Shown: positions 40,727-54,143, counted from the first letter of the stretch. The stretch is DNA of 64,000 bases from Alisma plantago-aquatica (GCA_963693085.1 OY856411.1:63782001-63846000), one strand, 5' to 3'. Made by a program: numbers and translations. Notes: generated by a model not told the origin, from the sequence alone.

Positions 40727-42287
40727 CTATGGAGCCGTGGGGTCCCAAGATGGGTATTGCACCTGGAAGCTCGGATCGTACTGGGGCATTGGTGGAGGTT
40801 GTGGATACCCCCCAAATAATTTTGGCTCCAATAATTGTTGTAGAAGGGTTGTTGTTACATCTCCATCCTGTACAACATGTCGTGGATGTTTTGTTGGTTT
40901 TCGAGGAGGAGCTCTCATTCTCAAAAATGGCCCTCTGGTTATCTAACAGTCCGTTCGTTGTATCTTGAATACCGGCGTACGAAGCTTTATGCTGCTGCTG
41001 AGTCTGATCAATCTCCTACTGCATTGCATACATCCCTTGCATGGAGTAGGCATCCTCTCCTTGATAAGAGGGTGGAGGTGGCAGAGGCTGTGAAGATGAA
41101 GATGCACCCAGATGCATGCGGGGGCGTTTCCGGGGTGCCACTCGTGCCCGAAGAGGAGTGAAAGCCTCCTCTTCCTCTTCATGCTCGTCGCCATCATTAT
41201 CATTATCGTCATTGCCGCCATCTTCATCGGAGTCATCAATGGCTATGATGGGTCATCGGAAATGATGAGCGCCCTCAATGCTGAAGATGGGGTCGGGAAA
41301 CGCACATTCTTGATATGTGTGATTAACATGGCAATGTGCATATGCCAAGCCATCACGTAGCAGGAGGAGGTTGGAGCGGTGCAGATGCTGTAGGTCGACC
41401 TTGCTCCTGTTAGAAAGAGGAGTAAGTTGAGAGATATCCAACCCAAGATAGACGACCAATGGTGTGATTAGCCCTCCAAAATGGATAGGAGCTTTCCTCG
41501 TACTCCTTTTCACGGCCACCACGCGCGTCAAGAAGAACGCGCCCCAATTGCACTCCTCACACTTCAGCAGTTTGTGCAGGAAGAACAAATCCGTCTCTTG
41601 GAATTTGCTAAGAGACAAGTCACCATGAGCAAATAGCGTGGTGCAGAGCATGCGGTGAAGAATCCGCACAAATGGATGCTCGAAGTTAGCAAGTGCAGCA
41701 TTGTGGTAGCTGACAGATTTGCCCGGAGGCGCAGTCATGAGCTGGGCGAAGATGGCGTCGTAGTCTGTCCTGTTGTCTGGCCTCCGGTGCTGGTAGTTGT
41801 GACGAGCCCAGTTATATATAGAATTGAACTGGTCGAGAGTGAGGGTGTAATTGTTGTTGTAGAGTCTGAATGACACCCCCCCTTTATTCCACTCTCTATC
41901 GGTGGTGATCATGTCATTGGGCACCGCATTGATATCCAATGATGCCATGAACTCCGCCACGAGTTCCTTATAAGTCGGCCACTCACCGAAAAATGGATGG
42001 CACTCGGTGTAGTATTGGACTTCATCTGGCATCCTGTTAGTTTGGTGCACCTGACCTTGGAGAACATAATTGAGATTAGCCTCAAAACCAAGGTAACGAA
42101 CCATGTCCCAGTTGATGTAGAGGGTGGCCTCAATATTTCTCTTCATGAGCTCCTCGTACACCTTCCGGATCTCTGGGGAAGGGTGGACAATCCTCGGATG
42201 AGGAATTGATGCAGGTCACGGAGGAATGAAATCAAGAATCTCATTGGGTACCGCCCGTGAAGAAGATGCTCCTGCGGTATGCACCAT
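40727..42287 (-). pseudogene. Athila-2 third (env-like) ORF, broken
   Basis: The frame starts at ATG 42287, 199 bp after a TATAAAA box. It meets a TGA at codon 24 (42216-42218), is open from there to a TGA at 41250-41252, then continues in the same frame through an Asp/Glu-rich stretch, a basic patch (RARVAPRKRPR) and a Gln-rich region with a TAG near 41010. The last part (40924-40727) is in another frame. The middle 300 residues are the Athila ORF domain, homologous to residues 190-400 of the Athila-1 protein (shared VR.LH.....LF pattern). No signal peptide or membrane segment is visible, and no C48 domain. Confidence 0.75.
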
Positions 42288-42485
42288 TGTCGTCGAGAAA
42301 GAAGGAATAAAAGACGGAGCTCGGTGAAAATGATCTCAGAGAAAAAATCTCCACTCAGTGAAGACTCGGTGAAGATCGCGCTACTTGGATGCTCGTGGAA
42401 GGCCTCTGGTCGCAAAGTACAACGCAAGGCACAAGTAGGGGAAAAGACTCTGAAGGTGTGGCGTCGTATGACAATCATCCCTTCC

Positions 42486-42492
42486 TTTTATA
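42486..42492 (-). promoter_or_regulatory. Internal TATA box of Athila-2
   Basis: The minus strand reads GGTTATAAAAGGAAGG, a strong TATA match. It lies between the internal palindrome array (nearest unit 26 bp upstream) and the start of the third ORF. Confidence 0.6.
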
Positions 42493-42518
42493 ACCATGGC
42501 CGTCGCTGTTGTGCACCC

Positions 42519-43080
42519 GTCGATACCATCGACGCGAGTCAATGGTATCGACACCTGTAGCACAATCCGGTCTTCCACTAGTATCGACAGTTGTCGATAG
42601 CCTGATGTGGGGGCCCGGATTGATGACACGTCGATACCATCGACAGGTGTGGATGGTATCGACCAATCCCACAGATCGACTTCCTTGATGTAGCGATCGC
42701 CGTTGATTTCCTCTCACGGATTGGTGACGTGTCGCGTCGATACCATCGACGCAGGTCGATAGTATCGACTCTGCTTAGATCAAACACCCTCGCGAGGCCC
42801 GGCCGCCGCTTACTTCCTTTACCTGGTTGATACAATCGACAGGCCCGTCGATGGTATCGACTTCACTGAGACAAATTTCGTCTGAATATCTTTAGGGATC
42901 TCACGAGTATCGACACCCATGTCGATACTATCGACTCCGTTCTGGCGATTTCCTCGGTGCTACTGATGGTAGGTCGATACCATCGCCGAGGCCGTCGATA
43001 GTATCGACTTAGAGAAATTTTTGCATCTGCCTAACTATGCCCATGTTGATACCATCGACACAAAGGTCGATAGTATCGAC
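42519..43080 (-). promoter_or_regulatory. Internal palindrome array of Athila-2
   Basis: About eight hairpin pairs built from GTCGATACCATCGAC and GTCGATAGTATCGAC. It is the same family as the LTR array, spread over 560 bp between the pol stop and the internal TATA box. Arms stay complementary across units (for example 42737-42772), although spacers vary in length and sequence. Confidence 0.85.
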
Positions 43081-43256
43081 CCTGCCTCAGGCCTGCACAC
43101 TGAACAAACAATCAAGGTATCATTTTTACACTAAAAACAAAATCAAATCAAACTAACTTACAAATGTGAAAGAAACCAAATGAAACTACCAATGGCTGGG
43201 TTGCCTCCCAACAAGCGCCCTTATTTAACATCTTAGGCTAGACGAAATCGAGCTCC

Positions 43257-46200
43257 TCACGCATCCGTAAGTGCAATGAGTTTGACCTCATGCACTTTCC
43301 TCGTGTAATCCTCACCGAAGTACAACTTCAATTGTTGTCCATTAACCAAAAATGTTGTCTTGCCATCACACACCATTATTGCTCCATGTGGCCTGACCTC
43401 CTCTACAGTGAAAGGTCCACTCCATCGAGATTTCAATTTCCTGGGATGCATCTTCAACCTAGAGTTGAACAAGAGCACACGATATCCCTTCTTGAAGACA
43501 CACATATGAATGTGTCGATCGTGAATCATCTTTGTTCGCTCCTTGTAAATCTGTGAGCTTTCATATCCATTCATTCTCAGCTCATCAAGTTCATTCAGCT
43601 CCAACAAGCGTTTCTTACCTGCTTCATCATAGTTCAAATTCAGCTTCCTTAGCGCCCAGTGTGCCTTATGCTCCAATTCCACTGGCAAATGGCAGGCCCG
43701 ACCGTAAGCCAACCTAAAAGGAGTAGTGCCTATAGGTGTCTTATATGCTATCCTATACGCCCATAAAGCGTCCAGTAGCAAGGTGCTCTAGTTCTTTCTC
43801 GTCGAAGCCACAGTGCGCTCCAAGATCTTCTTAATCTCTCTATTGGAGACTTCCACTTGCCCCTATGTCTGCGGGTTGTACGGGGTACCAATGTTGTGCT
43901 TTACCCCATACTTTCTCAATAATGTAGTGAACTTCTGATTTCTGAAGTGAGTACCTCCATCACTGATAATCATCCTCGGTATGCCAAATCTGCAAAAAAT
44001 ATAGTCCTTGACAAACGTGCACAGTACAGCGTCATCATTAGTCCTAGTGGGTATTGCCTCTACCCACTTCGATACATAGTCAACAACTAATAGAATGTAC
44101 AGGTTAGAGTTGGAGGACACAAAGGGTCCCATAAAATCAATACCCCACATATCAAATACCTCAACTTCTTGAAATACATTGAGAGGCATTTCCTGTCGCT
44201 TTGAAATGTTACCTGCCCGTTGGCAGGAATCGCATTGCCGCACATAGTCATATGCGTCCCAGAACAAAGTAGGCCAGTAAAGGCCGCTCTCAAGTACCTT
44301 GGCCGCCATTCTGGAACTAGTATGGTGGCCACCAGTCGGTAAAGTATGGCAATGACGAAGGACACTTTCATATTCCACCTCCGGTACACACCTGCGCAAC
44401 ACACCATCCCTGCATTGCTTCAACAGAATGGGGTCATCCCAAAAATAATATCGTAAAGAATGGAAAATTTTCTTTTTCTCTTGGTATGTCCAATCATCTG
44501 GGATAATTTTACAAGCAGGATAATTAACAATATAAGAGAACCATGCATCTTTAGATTTAACAGAAAGAAGTTGCTCATCGGGGAATGTCTCGGTAATGGG
44601 TATATGAATGTCCTTCTCATCTACCCTTTCCAACCTAGACAAATGGTCCGCAACCACATTTTCTATGCCCGCCTTATCTTTGATTTCAATATCAAATTCA
44701 TGTAACAGTAAGATCCACCTAATCAATTTAGGTTTGGAATCTTTCTTTTCCATCAAATACTTTATGGCGGCGTGGTCCGTCCATACCACGAGTTTAGATC
44801 CTACAAGATACTGTCAGAATTTTTCAAAAGCAAAAACAAAGACGAGAAGCTCTTTTTCAGTTGTCGTGTAATTCAGTTGTGCTTCATTTAAAGTTTTGGA
44901 CACATAGAAAATCACAGCAGGTTTGTTGTCCACACGTTGTCCTAAAACTGCCCCAACTGTGAAATCCGAAGAATCGCTCATCAATTCAAACAGCTTTGTC
45001 CAGTCCGGTGTTTGCACAATCAGAGAAAAAATTAATTTCTCTTTAAGCACATTAAAAGCATGCAAACATTTTTCATTCAAATCAGAGACCGCATCTTTCT
45101 CTAACAGCTCAGATAATGGTTTAGTGATTTTTGAGAAATCTTTTATAAAGTGGCGATAAAAACCGGCGTGACCTAGAAAACTCCATACCCCTTTTACCGA
45201 ATTCGGTGGGGGTAATTTGGAAATAACTTCAATCTTCACCGGATCTACCTCCAACCCCTTGCTAGACACTTTATGTCCAAGCACGATCCCTTCACTAACC
45301 ATCATATGACATTTCTCCCAATTGAGAACTAAGTGTGTGTCCTCACATCATTGTAAAACTTTATCCAGATTGTATAAACATTCATCGAAAGACGCACCAT
45401 AGACAGAGAAATCATCTATAAAGACTTCCAAACAGCGCTCAACCATATCGGAGAAAATGGCAAGCATGCAACGCTGAAAGGTTGCTGGTGCGTTACACAA
45501 ACCAAAGGGCATACGTCGGTATGCAAATGTTCCATAAAGAAAAGTGAAGGTGGACTTCTCTTGGTCCTTAGGATCAATGGAAATCTGATTGTAGCCTGAA
45601 TAACTATCGAGAAAACAAAAATGAGATCAACCTGCTAATCGCTTTAAAATCTGATCAATGAATGGGAGAGGAAAATGATCCTTAAGCGTAGCAACATTCA
45701 ATCTACGGTAGTCTATACATACACACCACCCGGTCACCAGACGGGTCATGACTGGCTCATTCAAAAGATTATGAGTAACAGTAATTCCCCCCTTTTTAGG
45801 GACTACCAGTGTGGGACTCACCCACGTAGAGTCGGATATAGCATAAATGATGCCTGCAGATAGGAGTTTGATCACCTCCTTCTTGACAACCTCCATCATG
45901 CTTGGATTTAGTCGGCACTGTGGCTGAATTACAGGTTTGGCTCCCTCCTCGAGCCGAATCTTGTGCTGGCACAATGTAGGGGAGATCCCCTTGATATATG
46001 TGACAGACCACCCGAATACACCTCAGTGGTTCTTCAGCACGATCAGCAGTTGATCCTCCTCCTCGGCACTCAGATATGTCGAGATAATCACTGGTAGCTT
46101 TTCACCCTCCACTAGAAATGAATATTTCAAGTGAGGTGGCAGTGGCTTCAATTCTAAATCTAGAGGGCTGATCAAGGATGACTGAAGCGGTGGTGGGAGT

Positions 46201-48744
46201 TCTCCAAGATCTTCATAGTACCTAGCATAAAAGCACGGAAGCACCTGAAGCATCTTGACACACTCTTGTAGTGACTTTCTTCTCATCCAGTCATGCATTA
46301 TATTAACTAGGAAATCTTCAAGAGGTAGTTCTAGATATGCATTGAACACAGAACTAGCTATGGCCTCATCTTCAGTAGAAGGAGGGATGTCCTCCTCTTC
46401 ATCATTGGGAAAACCCACAACCTTGGTAAAAGAAATGACTTTGGTTTGTTCCATAATGTCTACAGCCAGTGTCCCCTTTTCCACCTTAGTCATTACATGA
46501 GCCATATCTAGAAATGGCTTCCCTAGACAAATAGAAATATTCTGATCAAAGTCCTTCGTCATGCGACATTGCTCCTTTACTTTAGATTGTGTTGTACTTG
46601 AGGGCATGACCATTTCAAACCGATCATCAGCGATACCCAAGGTCAAACGGCCTCTTCCCATCTCAAGTATCATATCAGCAGTAGCTTGGAAGGGTCTTCC
46701 AAGGAGTAGCTCATTACCCTGTTCATCTTGCATTTCCATTACTATAAAGTCTGCTGCAAACACAAACCGATCGACTTTAACCAAAACGTCTTCACAAATG
46801 TCGTATGGCTTCACCACTGAATTATCCGCTAACTGAATTTTCATATTGCTCGGCCTTGATTCTTTCAATCCCAGCTTCTTGAACATAGAGAGAGGCATCA
46901 GATTTATACTTGCCCCGAAATCACATAATGCTTCACCGAATTTCACTTTACCAATGTAACATGAAATGTTGAAACGGTCTAGATACTGCCTTTTAGGTGG
47001 CAATGTGCCCATGATGAAAGCACTCACCTATTCCTTAAGAACTACGACCTCGGTATCTAGGATTTTCCTCTTCTTTGTGATTATGTCTTTTAAAAAACTT
47101 GCCGTAAGTGGGAATCTGCTCTATTGCCTCTAACAATGGAATGTTGACAAAAAGCTTTCTAAAGTTATCTAGAAATTTCTTGAACTGAGCGTTCACTTTC
47201 TTGGCTTTCACACTATTGGGATATAGGACCGGGACATTCTGTGCCCTTTGATGTGGCGACACATATGGCGTCCTCTTCTGTGTCTCCTCCTCAACAATGA
47301 TGGGTTCTGTTGTGACATTCTCCACCACATCCTCTACCGGGTCGGTGATTGGAATCAGAACCTCCTCTGTGGCCTCACCTGTGATTTCTGACTGGGGTTT
47401 GCTTGGTTCATCGGCCCTGGAGTTTAAAATTTTCTTACCGCTCTGTAGCAAAATTTCCTTGGTCTGTTGGTTTCCTCCTGGAATGTTTGTATTACCTAGA
47501 AAGCCTTGCTACGTTGGCTTCTTCAAATTTGCTATTTCAGCTGCCATCTGTGCCAAAGATGTCTCTATCGTCCTCATCTGAGTCCCATGTCTTTGTAGGG
47601 TCTGCTCGAATTGATTCATGAATTCCCTTTGTTGCTTTATCTGCTGGCCAAACGTGCTCATTAGTTCCTGATTCTGCTTTATCACTTGGTTGAGCAACTC
47701 ATTGCTCTTATCTTCTGGCGCCGATTGGGGTTTCGCGTCAGGGTCCTGTAAGAAATTATTTGGGTCTTTCCAGGAGAATTTCTTGTCTTTCCTCCACGAG
47801 TAATCGTTGTTTCTGTACCCCTACTGTTGGCGCATGAATTTCACTTGAGCTTCATCCTCGAATTCTGTATCTTCTTTTGCAAGTAGTTTCTTGGAGAGAA
47901 GGTCCATCTTTGCATTTAGCTCTTTGATGGCCTTTGACTCACCTACAGCCTGAACATGCTCTACGGCGTCTCTGTTGCCCCAAGATTGCTTCTTAGCCAT
48001 GTTCTTCAAAATTTCCTAACACCTCATGCATGTGTTGTTTAAGAAGAAACCTAAACCTACAGAATCTAAGTCACTTCTATCATTCTCATAAAGAGAAAAA
48101 TAGAAGATTTTGACCTGCTTCTCCTTATCGAGCCCATGATGCGGGCACCTCCTTAGCATGATCTGAAACCGTTCCCAGGTCTCGGAGTAAGTCTCCCCTG
48201 CCTTCTGGCTAAAATTATGGATCTTCCGGACTAAATCGTTGGTCTTTTCGGGCGGAAAGAATCTCTCGAATAACACCTCGACCATATGATCCCATGATTG
48301 CACATACTCATCATCAAGATTATGTAGCCATTCTCATGCATTTCTCACTAGAGAGCTGTGGAACAGCTTCAAGTACAATGTCTGCTGTGGAAACCTGTCT
48401 ATCTTGATCATGTCACAGTTCTCCACAAACTGGCTAATGTGAGTCACCGGGTCTTCATTCTTAAGCCCGTGAAATGCATTCTATTTGACCAAATTTATTA
48501 GTGTCGGATCAATCTTATAATTTGGAATGTTGAGTGCCTGCTTCTTTATTAGCCCCTTTGATGCAGATGAAGAAGAAGCCTTTATCTTCTCCCAGATTGT
48601 ATGTTCCTCAGCCATGGCTTCTGGTTCAGAGTCTGAATCTATATCTTCAGGTCGGTGTTGAATGTGGTCCTCCTCGTCGTCTGGTCCCAACAGTGGAAAC
48701 TCTGGTGATAGCTGTGTGTAGTCTGTACTACGCGTTCTCACCAT
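43257..48744 (-). pseudogene. Athila-2 Gag-Pol, decayed
   Basis: The gag to protease part is in one frame from 48744 to about 47035, and protease to integrase in another from 47027 to 43257, so there is one frameshift near 47030. Premature stops split it into pieces ending at 48481, 48016, 47821, 47509, 46023, 45627, 44814 and 43863. Domains remain readable: Retrotrans_gag (48303-48016), protease DFGAS (near 46915), RT (45974-45310) with FIDD near 45415, RNase H (45000-44700), integrase zinc finger and DDE core (44420-43820; a stop lies in the HPQT.GQVEVSN-type motif), and integrase C-terminus to 43257. Not functional as it stands. Confidence 0.9.
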
Positions 48745-48907
48745 GCACTAATACCTGCAAAATAGTAATTTAGGTTCAATACCATGCTTGACGATTTCTA
48801 AATATGAAGGATAAACAATGAATTTCAAGAATGATAAAAAATAGTAAATTAAAAATGTGGCTTAGAGTGGCCGCTTGCAGCACTCGTAGTGCCGAAAATT
48901 TGTCGTG
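48745..48907 (-). other. Leader between PBS and gag of Athila-2
   Basis: The 5' untranslated region of the genomic RNA; no ORF with coding character. Confidence 0.5.
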
Positions 48908-48925
48908 TCCCCGGCAACGGTGCCA
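48908..48925 (-). other. Primer-binding site of Athila-2
   Basis: The plus strand TCCCCGGCAACGGTGCCA matches the 3' end of tRNA-Asp with one substitution. Six bases separate it from the LTR. Confidence 0.9.
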
Positions 48926-48931
48926 AAAACT

Positions 48932-50542
48932 TGACACATTTTTACCGTGCGTATAACGCAAGTGCACACATCAATGTAGTTTAGGCCCTTGTGAGGCCTG
49001 AGTCAAACTCAGGGACACTAAATTATCGGTAGACTACTACTAACTACTCGCAGTCCGCTAGACCAATAAAAAGGTTATGAGAGTTGTTGTAAAAGAAAAG
49101 AAAAGAAAATAAAACAAAGCAATCGATTAAATGTTTAATTTAATCAATTCAAATGGAGATCTTTAGGTTTGTGGTTTCACCGCGGGTTTTCATTGTATGA
49201 ATTTTCACATAGTTAATCAGATTCACCTCTCAGTCCGGGTAGTGGCCTGTAGTCAGAATTGTCCATTGTCGTGGTACAATTCACTACCTATGTTTAGGTC
49301 AGTTCCACCATCGTAGTAACCTATACCCTAAACTAGGTGCCTTAGAATCGACCTCTGGGTCTCCACCATTAATCATACATCACCTTGTTCAAGGGATTTG
49401 TTAATTAATGTGAATTTCATCTCTTTTCAACCGTTAATTCTTCTTTCAAAGTAATTAAAGGCATTAGATTATCATTATGGTGATCAAGCATAACAATATA
49501 ATTGAGAAAACGAAATCATACCACAGATTTAAGAGACAAATGATGAATTACTATGATAAAAACGTCATACAATGCTTCCCCGGGCTACTCCTGGTCCTAA
49601 AGATAAAGCGGATTAGCCCCGCATGTTCATCTCAGAGCAAGATATGGTTGAAGAAAGGGGAAACATGGAGAAAAACGTGAATAAGTAGTGAAACCCCTGA
49701 ATGGAGAAGATACAAGCATTCCTCGGCGTAGAATGCATGATCTACAGCCTTTCGGCGGTGGAAAACATCTTCTTTGGCTTCCGGAACGGCTGGGGCGTGC
49801 TTCTAGGCTCCGTTCTTCTCTCCACACCTTCTCGGGATGTGTGCAGTGGCTAATGACGTGATACCTCACTCCACGCCGCCATCCTTAGGTATAATGATCG
49901 AGTTAGGTTGCAAAAATATCACCACCATTGGATTAGAGTCGACTTGAAACAAACTTTAATCTGACGACATCGATACCATTGACGCGGGTCGATGGTATCG
50001 ACCCCTCGCGACATCAGCAAGCCTTCTTTCTTTTCTGTCATTGCGCCTGATGCTGGCTCGATACCATCGACGTGGGTCGATGGTATCGACTTCCTTTAAC
50101 GTCAGTTTTATCCCTTTTCCGTCGCTGAAGCTACACGTGTCGATAGTATCGACTTTGGGGTCGATAGTATCGACTGGCTGGTTGCTGGCAACCTGATGGT
50201 AACTCGATACCATCAACTTCTTGGTCGATGGTATCGACTCTGTGTTGCTCCTTACGGCTGCCTGCCTGTGGCTGTGTCGATAGTATCAACTGTTGTCGAT
50301 GGTATCGACAACTGCAGATATGTGTTTTTCCTGGAATTTCAAAACAAAACCACACCAGCCGAGATAAAACCTATTATTGTAATAATTTATGCTCAAAACA
50401 ATAAAATAAGAGAGATTTGATGCTGAGAAGGATCATAGACTAAAGTTAGTGAATTATCCTATATTAACCACCAAAGACATCAATAAATGCATAAAACATA
50501 AGTAAAACAAGTCTATAAATGCGACTCAAAATCATCACATCA
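48932..50542 (-). repeat. Athila-2 5' LTR
   Basis: On the minus strand it starts TGATGTGATG and ends in GTCA. It carries the palindrome array at 49970-50310. Equal length to the 3' LTR despite about 7% divergence. Confidence 0.92.
49970..50310 (-). promoter_or_regulatory. Palindrome array in Athila-2 5' LTR
   Basis: The same units as at 39056-39396. Some arms have single substitutions relative to the other LTR (for example CATCAAC for CATCGAC near 50214, and ATCAAC near 50287). Confidence 0.8.
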
Positions 50543-50547
50543 CATCT

Positions 50548-50934
50548 CCTTCCTGTCCATTCTAGCAACACGACAGGAATTCTAGGCGGTCCACGTGGAA
50601 TTCTCTAGAGGCAGGAGGTTGTTGTCTGCCGCTAGGAGGACAACATCAACCAACAGTCTGTGATAAGAGGAAGTGTTCAAGAAGACAAAGTTCATGGTTG
50701 CGGTCTATGGCTTAGACCAGGAGGCACAGTAATCAGACGAGTCTCAATACAACTAGGATTCAGAGTTGTACATCTACAACGACGAGGATTTTCACTGAAC
50801 TTGCTCGAGGACTAGGTATATCCTCAAAATCATCCTTCCTGCATTATAGTTATTGACGTGATCCACATGTTATGGGAATATGGTAGATAAAAATTCTATA
50901 TCCACTGCTTGCCCTGTAGTCATATTTTCCTACA
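50548..50934 (+). repeat. Copia B 5' LTR segment 3 (U5 end)
   Basis: It resumes after the CATCT duplication of Athila-2 and ends TTTCCTACA at 50934, one base before the tRNA-iMet primer site. Confidence 0.65.
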
Positions 50935-50935
50935 G

Positions 50936-50948
50936 TGGTATTAGAGCC
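50936..50948 (+). other. Primer-binding site of copia B
   Basis: TGGTATTAGAGCC: complementary to the initiator tRNA-Met 3' end with one C-to-T change. Confidence 0.85.
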
Positions 50949-52335
50949 AATGTCTATTTACTATATTATGGGATAATCAATATGAACAAATTTTAGTTTT
51001 GTCATTCTATTATTGCATGCGATGTGATGTGAATAATATCTTGTCAAATCCAATACCATGATAATCCCAAACTAATATATATATATGATATATATATATA
51101 TATATATGCAATTTACATGTGTTGCCCTAAAAGCGGTTGTGATGGTGGATGTGTAGCATGGTTATGGTAAGTAAACCCTATATTCTATGTATGTTTTTGT
51201 GGTTGGTTTATCTATTTTTCTCAGTCTGTGTACCGAGGCTCTATCTTATCTTCCCAATGTAAAGTTGATTCTTTCCTACCATTTCTCTCCTCGAGTATAA
51301 CTCAAGGTTTCTCAATAATTATGTAAAAGTAGGATTGTTTACTTTCCTGTTATGACAAAGATGAAGATTTCTAAAAGACGATATGAATATCTAAAGAACT
51401 CTAGAGGATATGGTGGATAAGTCAAACTGATCGGATGGTGGATCTGACTAATCCTCTGGAGGAGCCAACATATGGTGGATCGATGGAACTAGACGACCGG
51501 TGTGACGACCTAACAACTGGCTAGGAGGCGAGCCGATCGATTCAAGGGTTGAACCAATCAACCCGGATTGACAAGTAAGGATCTTAATCAATAACATGTT
51601 TCTACATGTGATGTAGACCAAGATGACGTAATTCCTTATGGAGCCAAGGGATTACATTAGGCTGGACATAACCATCGTTGTCGTTTATTGCATGTTTTCA
51701 TTGTGGGATATAGCATGTATATGTTATGTACTATATATTTGATGATTGGATAAAGTATATGTATTTATAAAAAATCCCTCAAATAAAATATCAAGTCTTA
51801 GATGCTTTCTAAAAATGGCACACATGAAAATATTGATTGACCAAGCATAGATTATGCCTCTGTGGGTTGCGTCGTCTATCTCGTGGAAGTGTGATGGTAA
51901 TAATGTAGGTTCCACCTGCATGGGATACATTATTATCGTGTTGACTTTTGGGTAGGTTTGACTGGTGATTCTCATAGAGTCTGGGCCCAGAAGCATGCAG
52001 ATGATTATGGTGAGGGATTGTGAATATCATCTATCCAGAATTGCATATGATGCAATTGGCAAGAGTTGCCCACCTTGATGGTTGACTGTGTTTGCAGTGT
52101 TGATCGGGCCACAGTTGAATTCTCTTGGATCTGGCCTACTAGAATATTGTACGCTGTAATATTCTGGATTGATATCGAGGGCTATCAATTCATATAAAAT
52201 AGTGAGAGCAATAATAATTAAAGACCTAATTAATATCATCAAAATTTTCAAATCAAATCAAATAAAATCAAAAGGGTTTTGAGAAATTCAAATTTTCTCT
52301 TATAGAATCAAATGACAAACAAATTCAATTTGTGA
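50949..52335 (+). other. Leader of copia B
   Basis: About 1.4 kb between primer site and gag, without a convincing ORF. It contains a TA microsatellite at about 51079-51107. Confidence 0.5.
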
Positions 52336-53164
52336 TTGGTCATGAAGAAGGACAAACTTGATGGGAGAAATTTCCATGACTGGTTATGGACTTTGAGAAG
52401 GGTTCTCAATGAAGAGTGTAAGCTCTATGTCCTTGCCAAACCAATACTAGAAATACTTGCTCATGAAGTACCTAGGGCACAAGTGGATGCTTATTGGAAG
52501 CATGTCAATGATGCCTTAGAGATAAAATACCTTATGCTTAGCTGCATGGACTATGAATTGCATGAGCAATGTGAAGACATGAGTGTTATTTAGATGGTAA
52601 CACAACTTAAGAAAGTAACACTTGGTCTTAGAAAGCAAGAAAGGGATGATATCCTAAAGGTGTTGCTTGAGTCTAAGCCGACAGAGGGAACCTCAGTAGA
52701 AGAACATGTGCTCAATATGATTGGACATGTTTATCACCTTGAAGAACTGGGATTCCCCTTGACCCAAGAGTTGGCCACTGATATAATTCTAAAGACTTCC
52801 ATAATCATATATCCAATTTATTGCATGTTATCATGTGAATAATATGGTTGGACATATGTCATACTTTCTTGCCATGTTGATTCATGCTAAAGCAAAATTG
52901 AAGAATGACAAGCATGTGATGGTGATCAGTGAGGCTGAGTCCAAGGATCAAACCAAGACTGAGAAGAGTTCTGAGGTCAAGACTAAATCCATGCCTTCAA
53001 CACACAAGATAAGGAGAAAGAAAAGTACAAGAGGATCACATCCTTTGTACTTGAAGGCATTCAGGAAGAAGAAGATGGGTATGGCGATCTCCACTTCTGG
53101 TATATACATTATTAAGATAAATCTATCTACTTCATCATCATGGGTACTAGATATTGATAGTTAG
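52336..53164 (+). pseudogene. Copia B gag with start of protease, broken
   Basis: The first piece (from 52342 ATG) has the copia Gag (UBN2-type) opening KLDGRNFHDWLWTLRRVL. An in-frame TAG lies at 52591-52593, the same frame continues to about 52840, and a frameshift leads to a third piece ending at 53164. That piece ends SSSWVLDIDS, the copia protease active-site start (usually WVLDTGS), so two active-site residues are changed. The CCHC zinc knuckle expected before it is absent. Beyond 53164 copia pol is missing, so the element is truncated. Confidence 0.8.
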
Positions 53165-54138
53165 CTATTCTTATGCTGCTAATCATGCTTATACTGGTAG
53201 TTATGCTATGATGTTAACTCTACTTAAGATGTAGATATGTTTATCATGTTAGACATGATATTCTATTAGACATTCTCCCATGGTTAGCTTTACTCATCTT
53301 ATTGGATATGCCTATACTGTTAGATATGGTATATTGTTAGATATGATTATGCTATTAGTTTTGTTTATGACTATAGCGATGCTATATTGTTAGACATGCT
53401 CCTATCATTCAAATATGCACATACTATTATCGATATATATGAAGCTAGATAGGCTCATGACAATGGTTATGTTCATAGTAATAGCTACATCTAATAATTG
53501 AGAATAATGCTAGCTTCTAAGACTTTGATTTGAATAGTTCTTAACAAAGTCCTTATAACTGGTAATTCTGTTCTATTGCTTTATTTATCTATGTTTGTAA
53601 TCAACTTAAGCTACTTAACCTATTTAATTACATAACATGTTGTAATCAATAAGCATTGTTGAGAGTTATATCTCTCACTGGGATATGGGTCTCACTCGTG
53701 GGTCACCACAATATTTTTATGTGATCATCAATAGCCGTAGAGGACCCATGGAAGTGAGGAGGAGATGATTCTATGGAACAAAAAATGTGTTGTTTAGATG
53801 TCTAGTGTGTCCTACAGTCATCCCTATACTCTTAGGTTCGGGCGGGAAAGTTTTGTATATAATGTTTTATCTACTCGAGCTTTCATTTTATTATGATGTT
53901 GTACTTGTAGATGAAATCTTATGTGTATAAGTTGTGCTAAAGGTCAGTGATCCTTTATAAGAGACTTATGATAAGATTTATGACATAATCTGATAAATTA
54001 GGCTTTTATGCAAATGTTGTTGAGTAAGTTTGTGAAAATTTAGTCGGTTTTAATTAACCCTCATTTTAGTTGTGTTTTATTAGTGGTTGGTCGTGTTTGA
54101 GTTTTGAGTAATCTCGCTTTGTGCGACAGGTTGTCACA
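53165..54138 (+). repeat. Chromovirus-like element C, 3' part of 5' LTR
   Basis: The end GAGTAATCTCGCTTTGTGCGACAGG..TGTCACA (54105-54138) is the reverse complement of the start of the LTR at 57898. AGAGTTATATCTCTC.CTGGGAT (near 53661) matches the same LTR inverted near 58390. So this is a plus-strand relative of element D. The left end, against copia B, could not be fixed; 53190-53500 is a patchwork of TGTTAGATATG-like short repeats. Confidence 0.65.
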
Positions 54139-54143
54139 TTTGG

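Larger units (their letters stand above)
38018..50542 (-). mobile_element. Athila-2: old, decayed Athila-type element
   Basis: A 12,525-bp minus-strand element flanked by CATCT (38013-38017, 50543-50547). Both LTRs are 1611 bp. By eye about 32 of the first 460 LTR positions differ (near 7%), so it is much older than Athila-1. The gag-pol frame has several stops and one frameshift, and the third ORF has at least two in-frame stops and a probable frameshift. The gene order is the same as Athila-1, but no C48-like domain is present. Confidence 0.92.
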
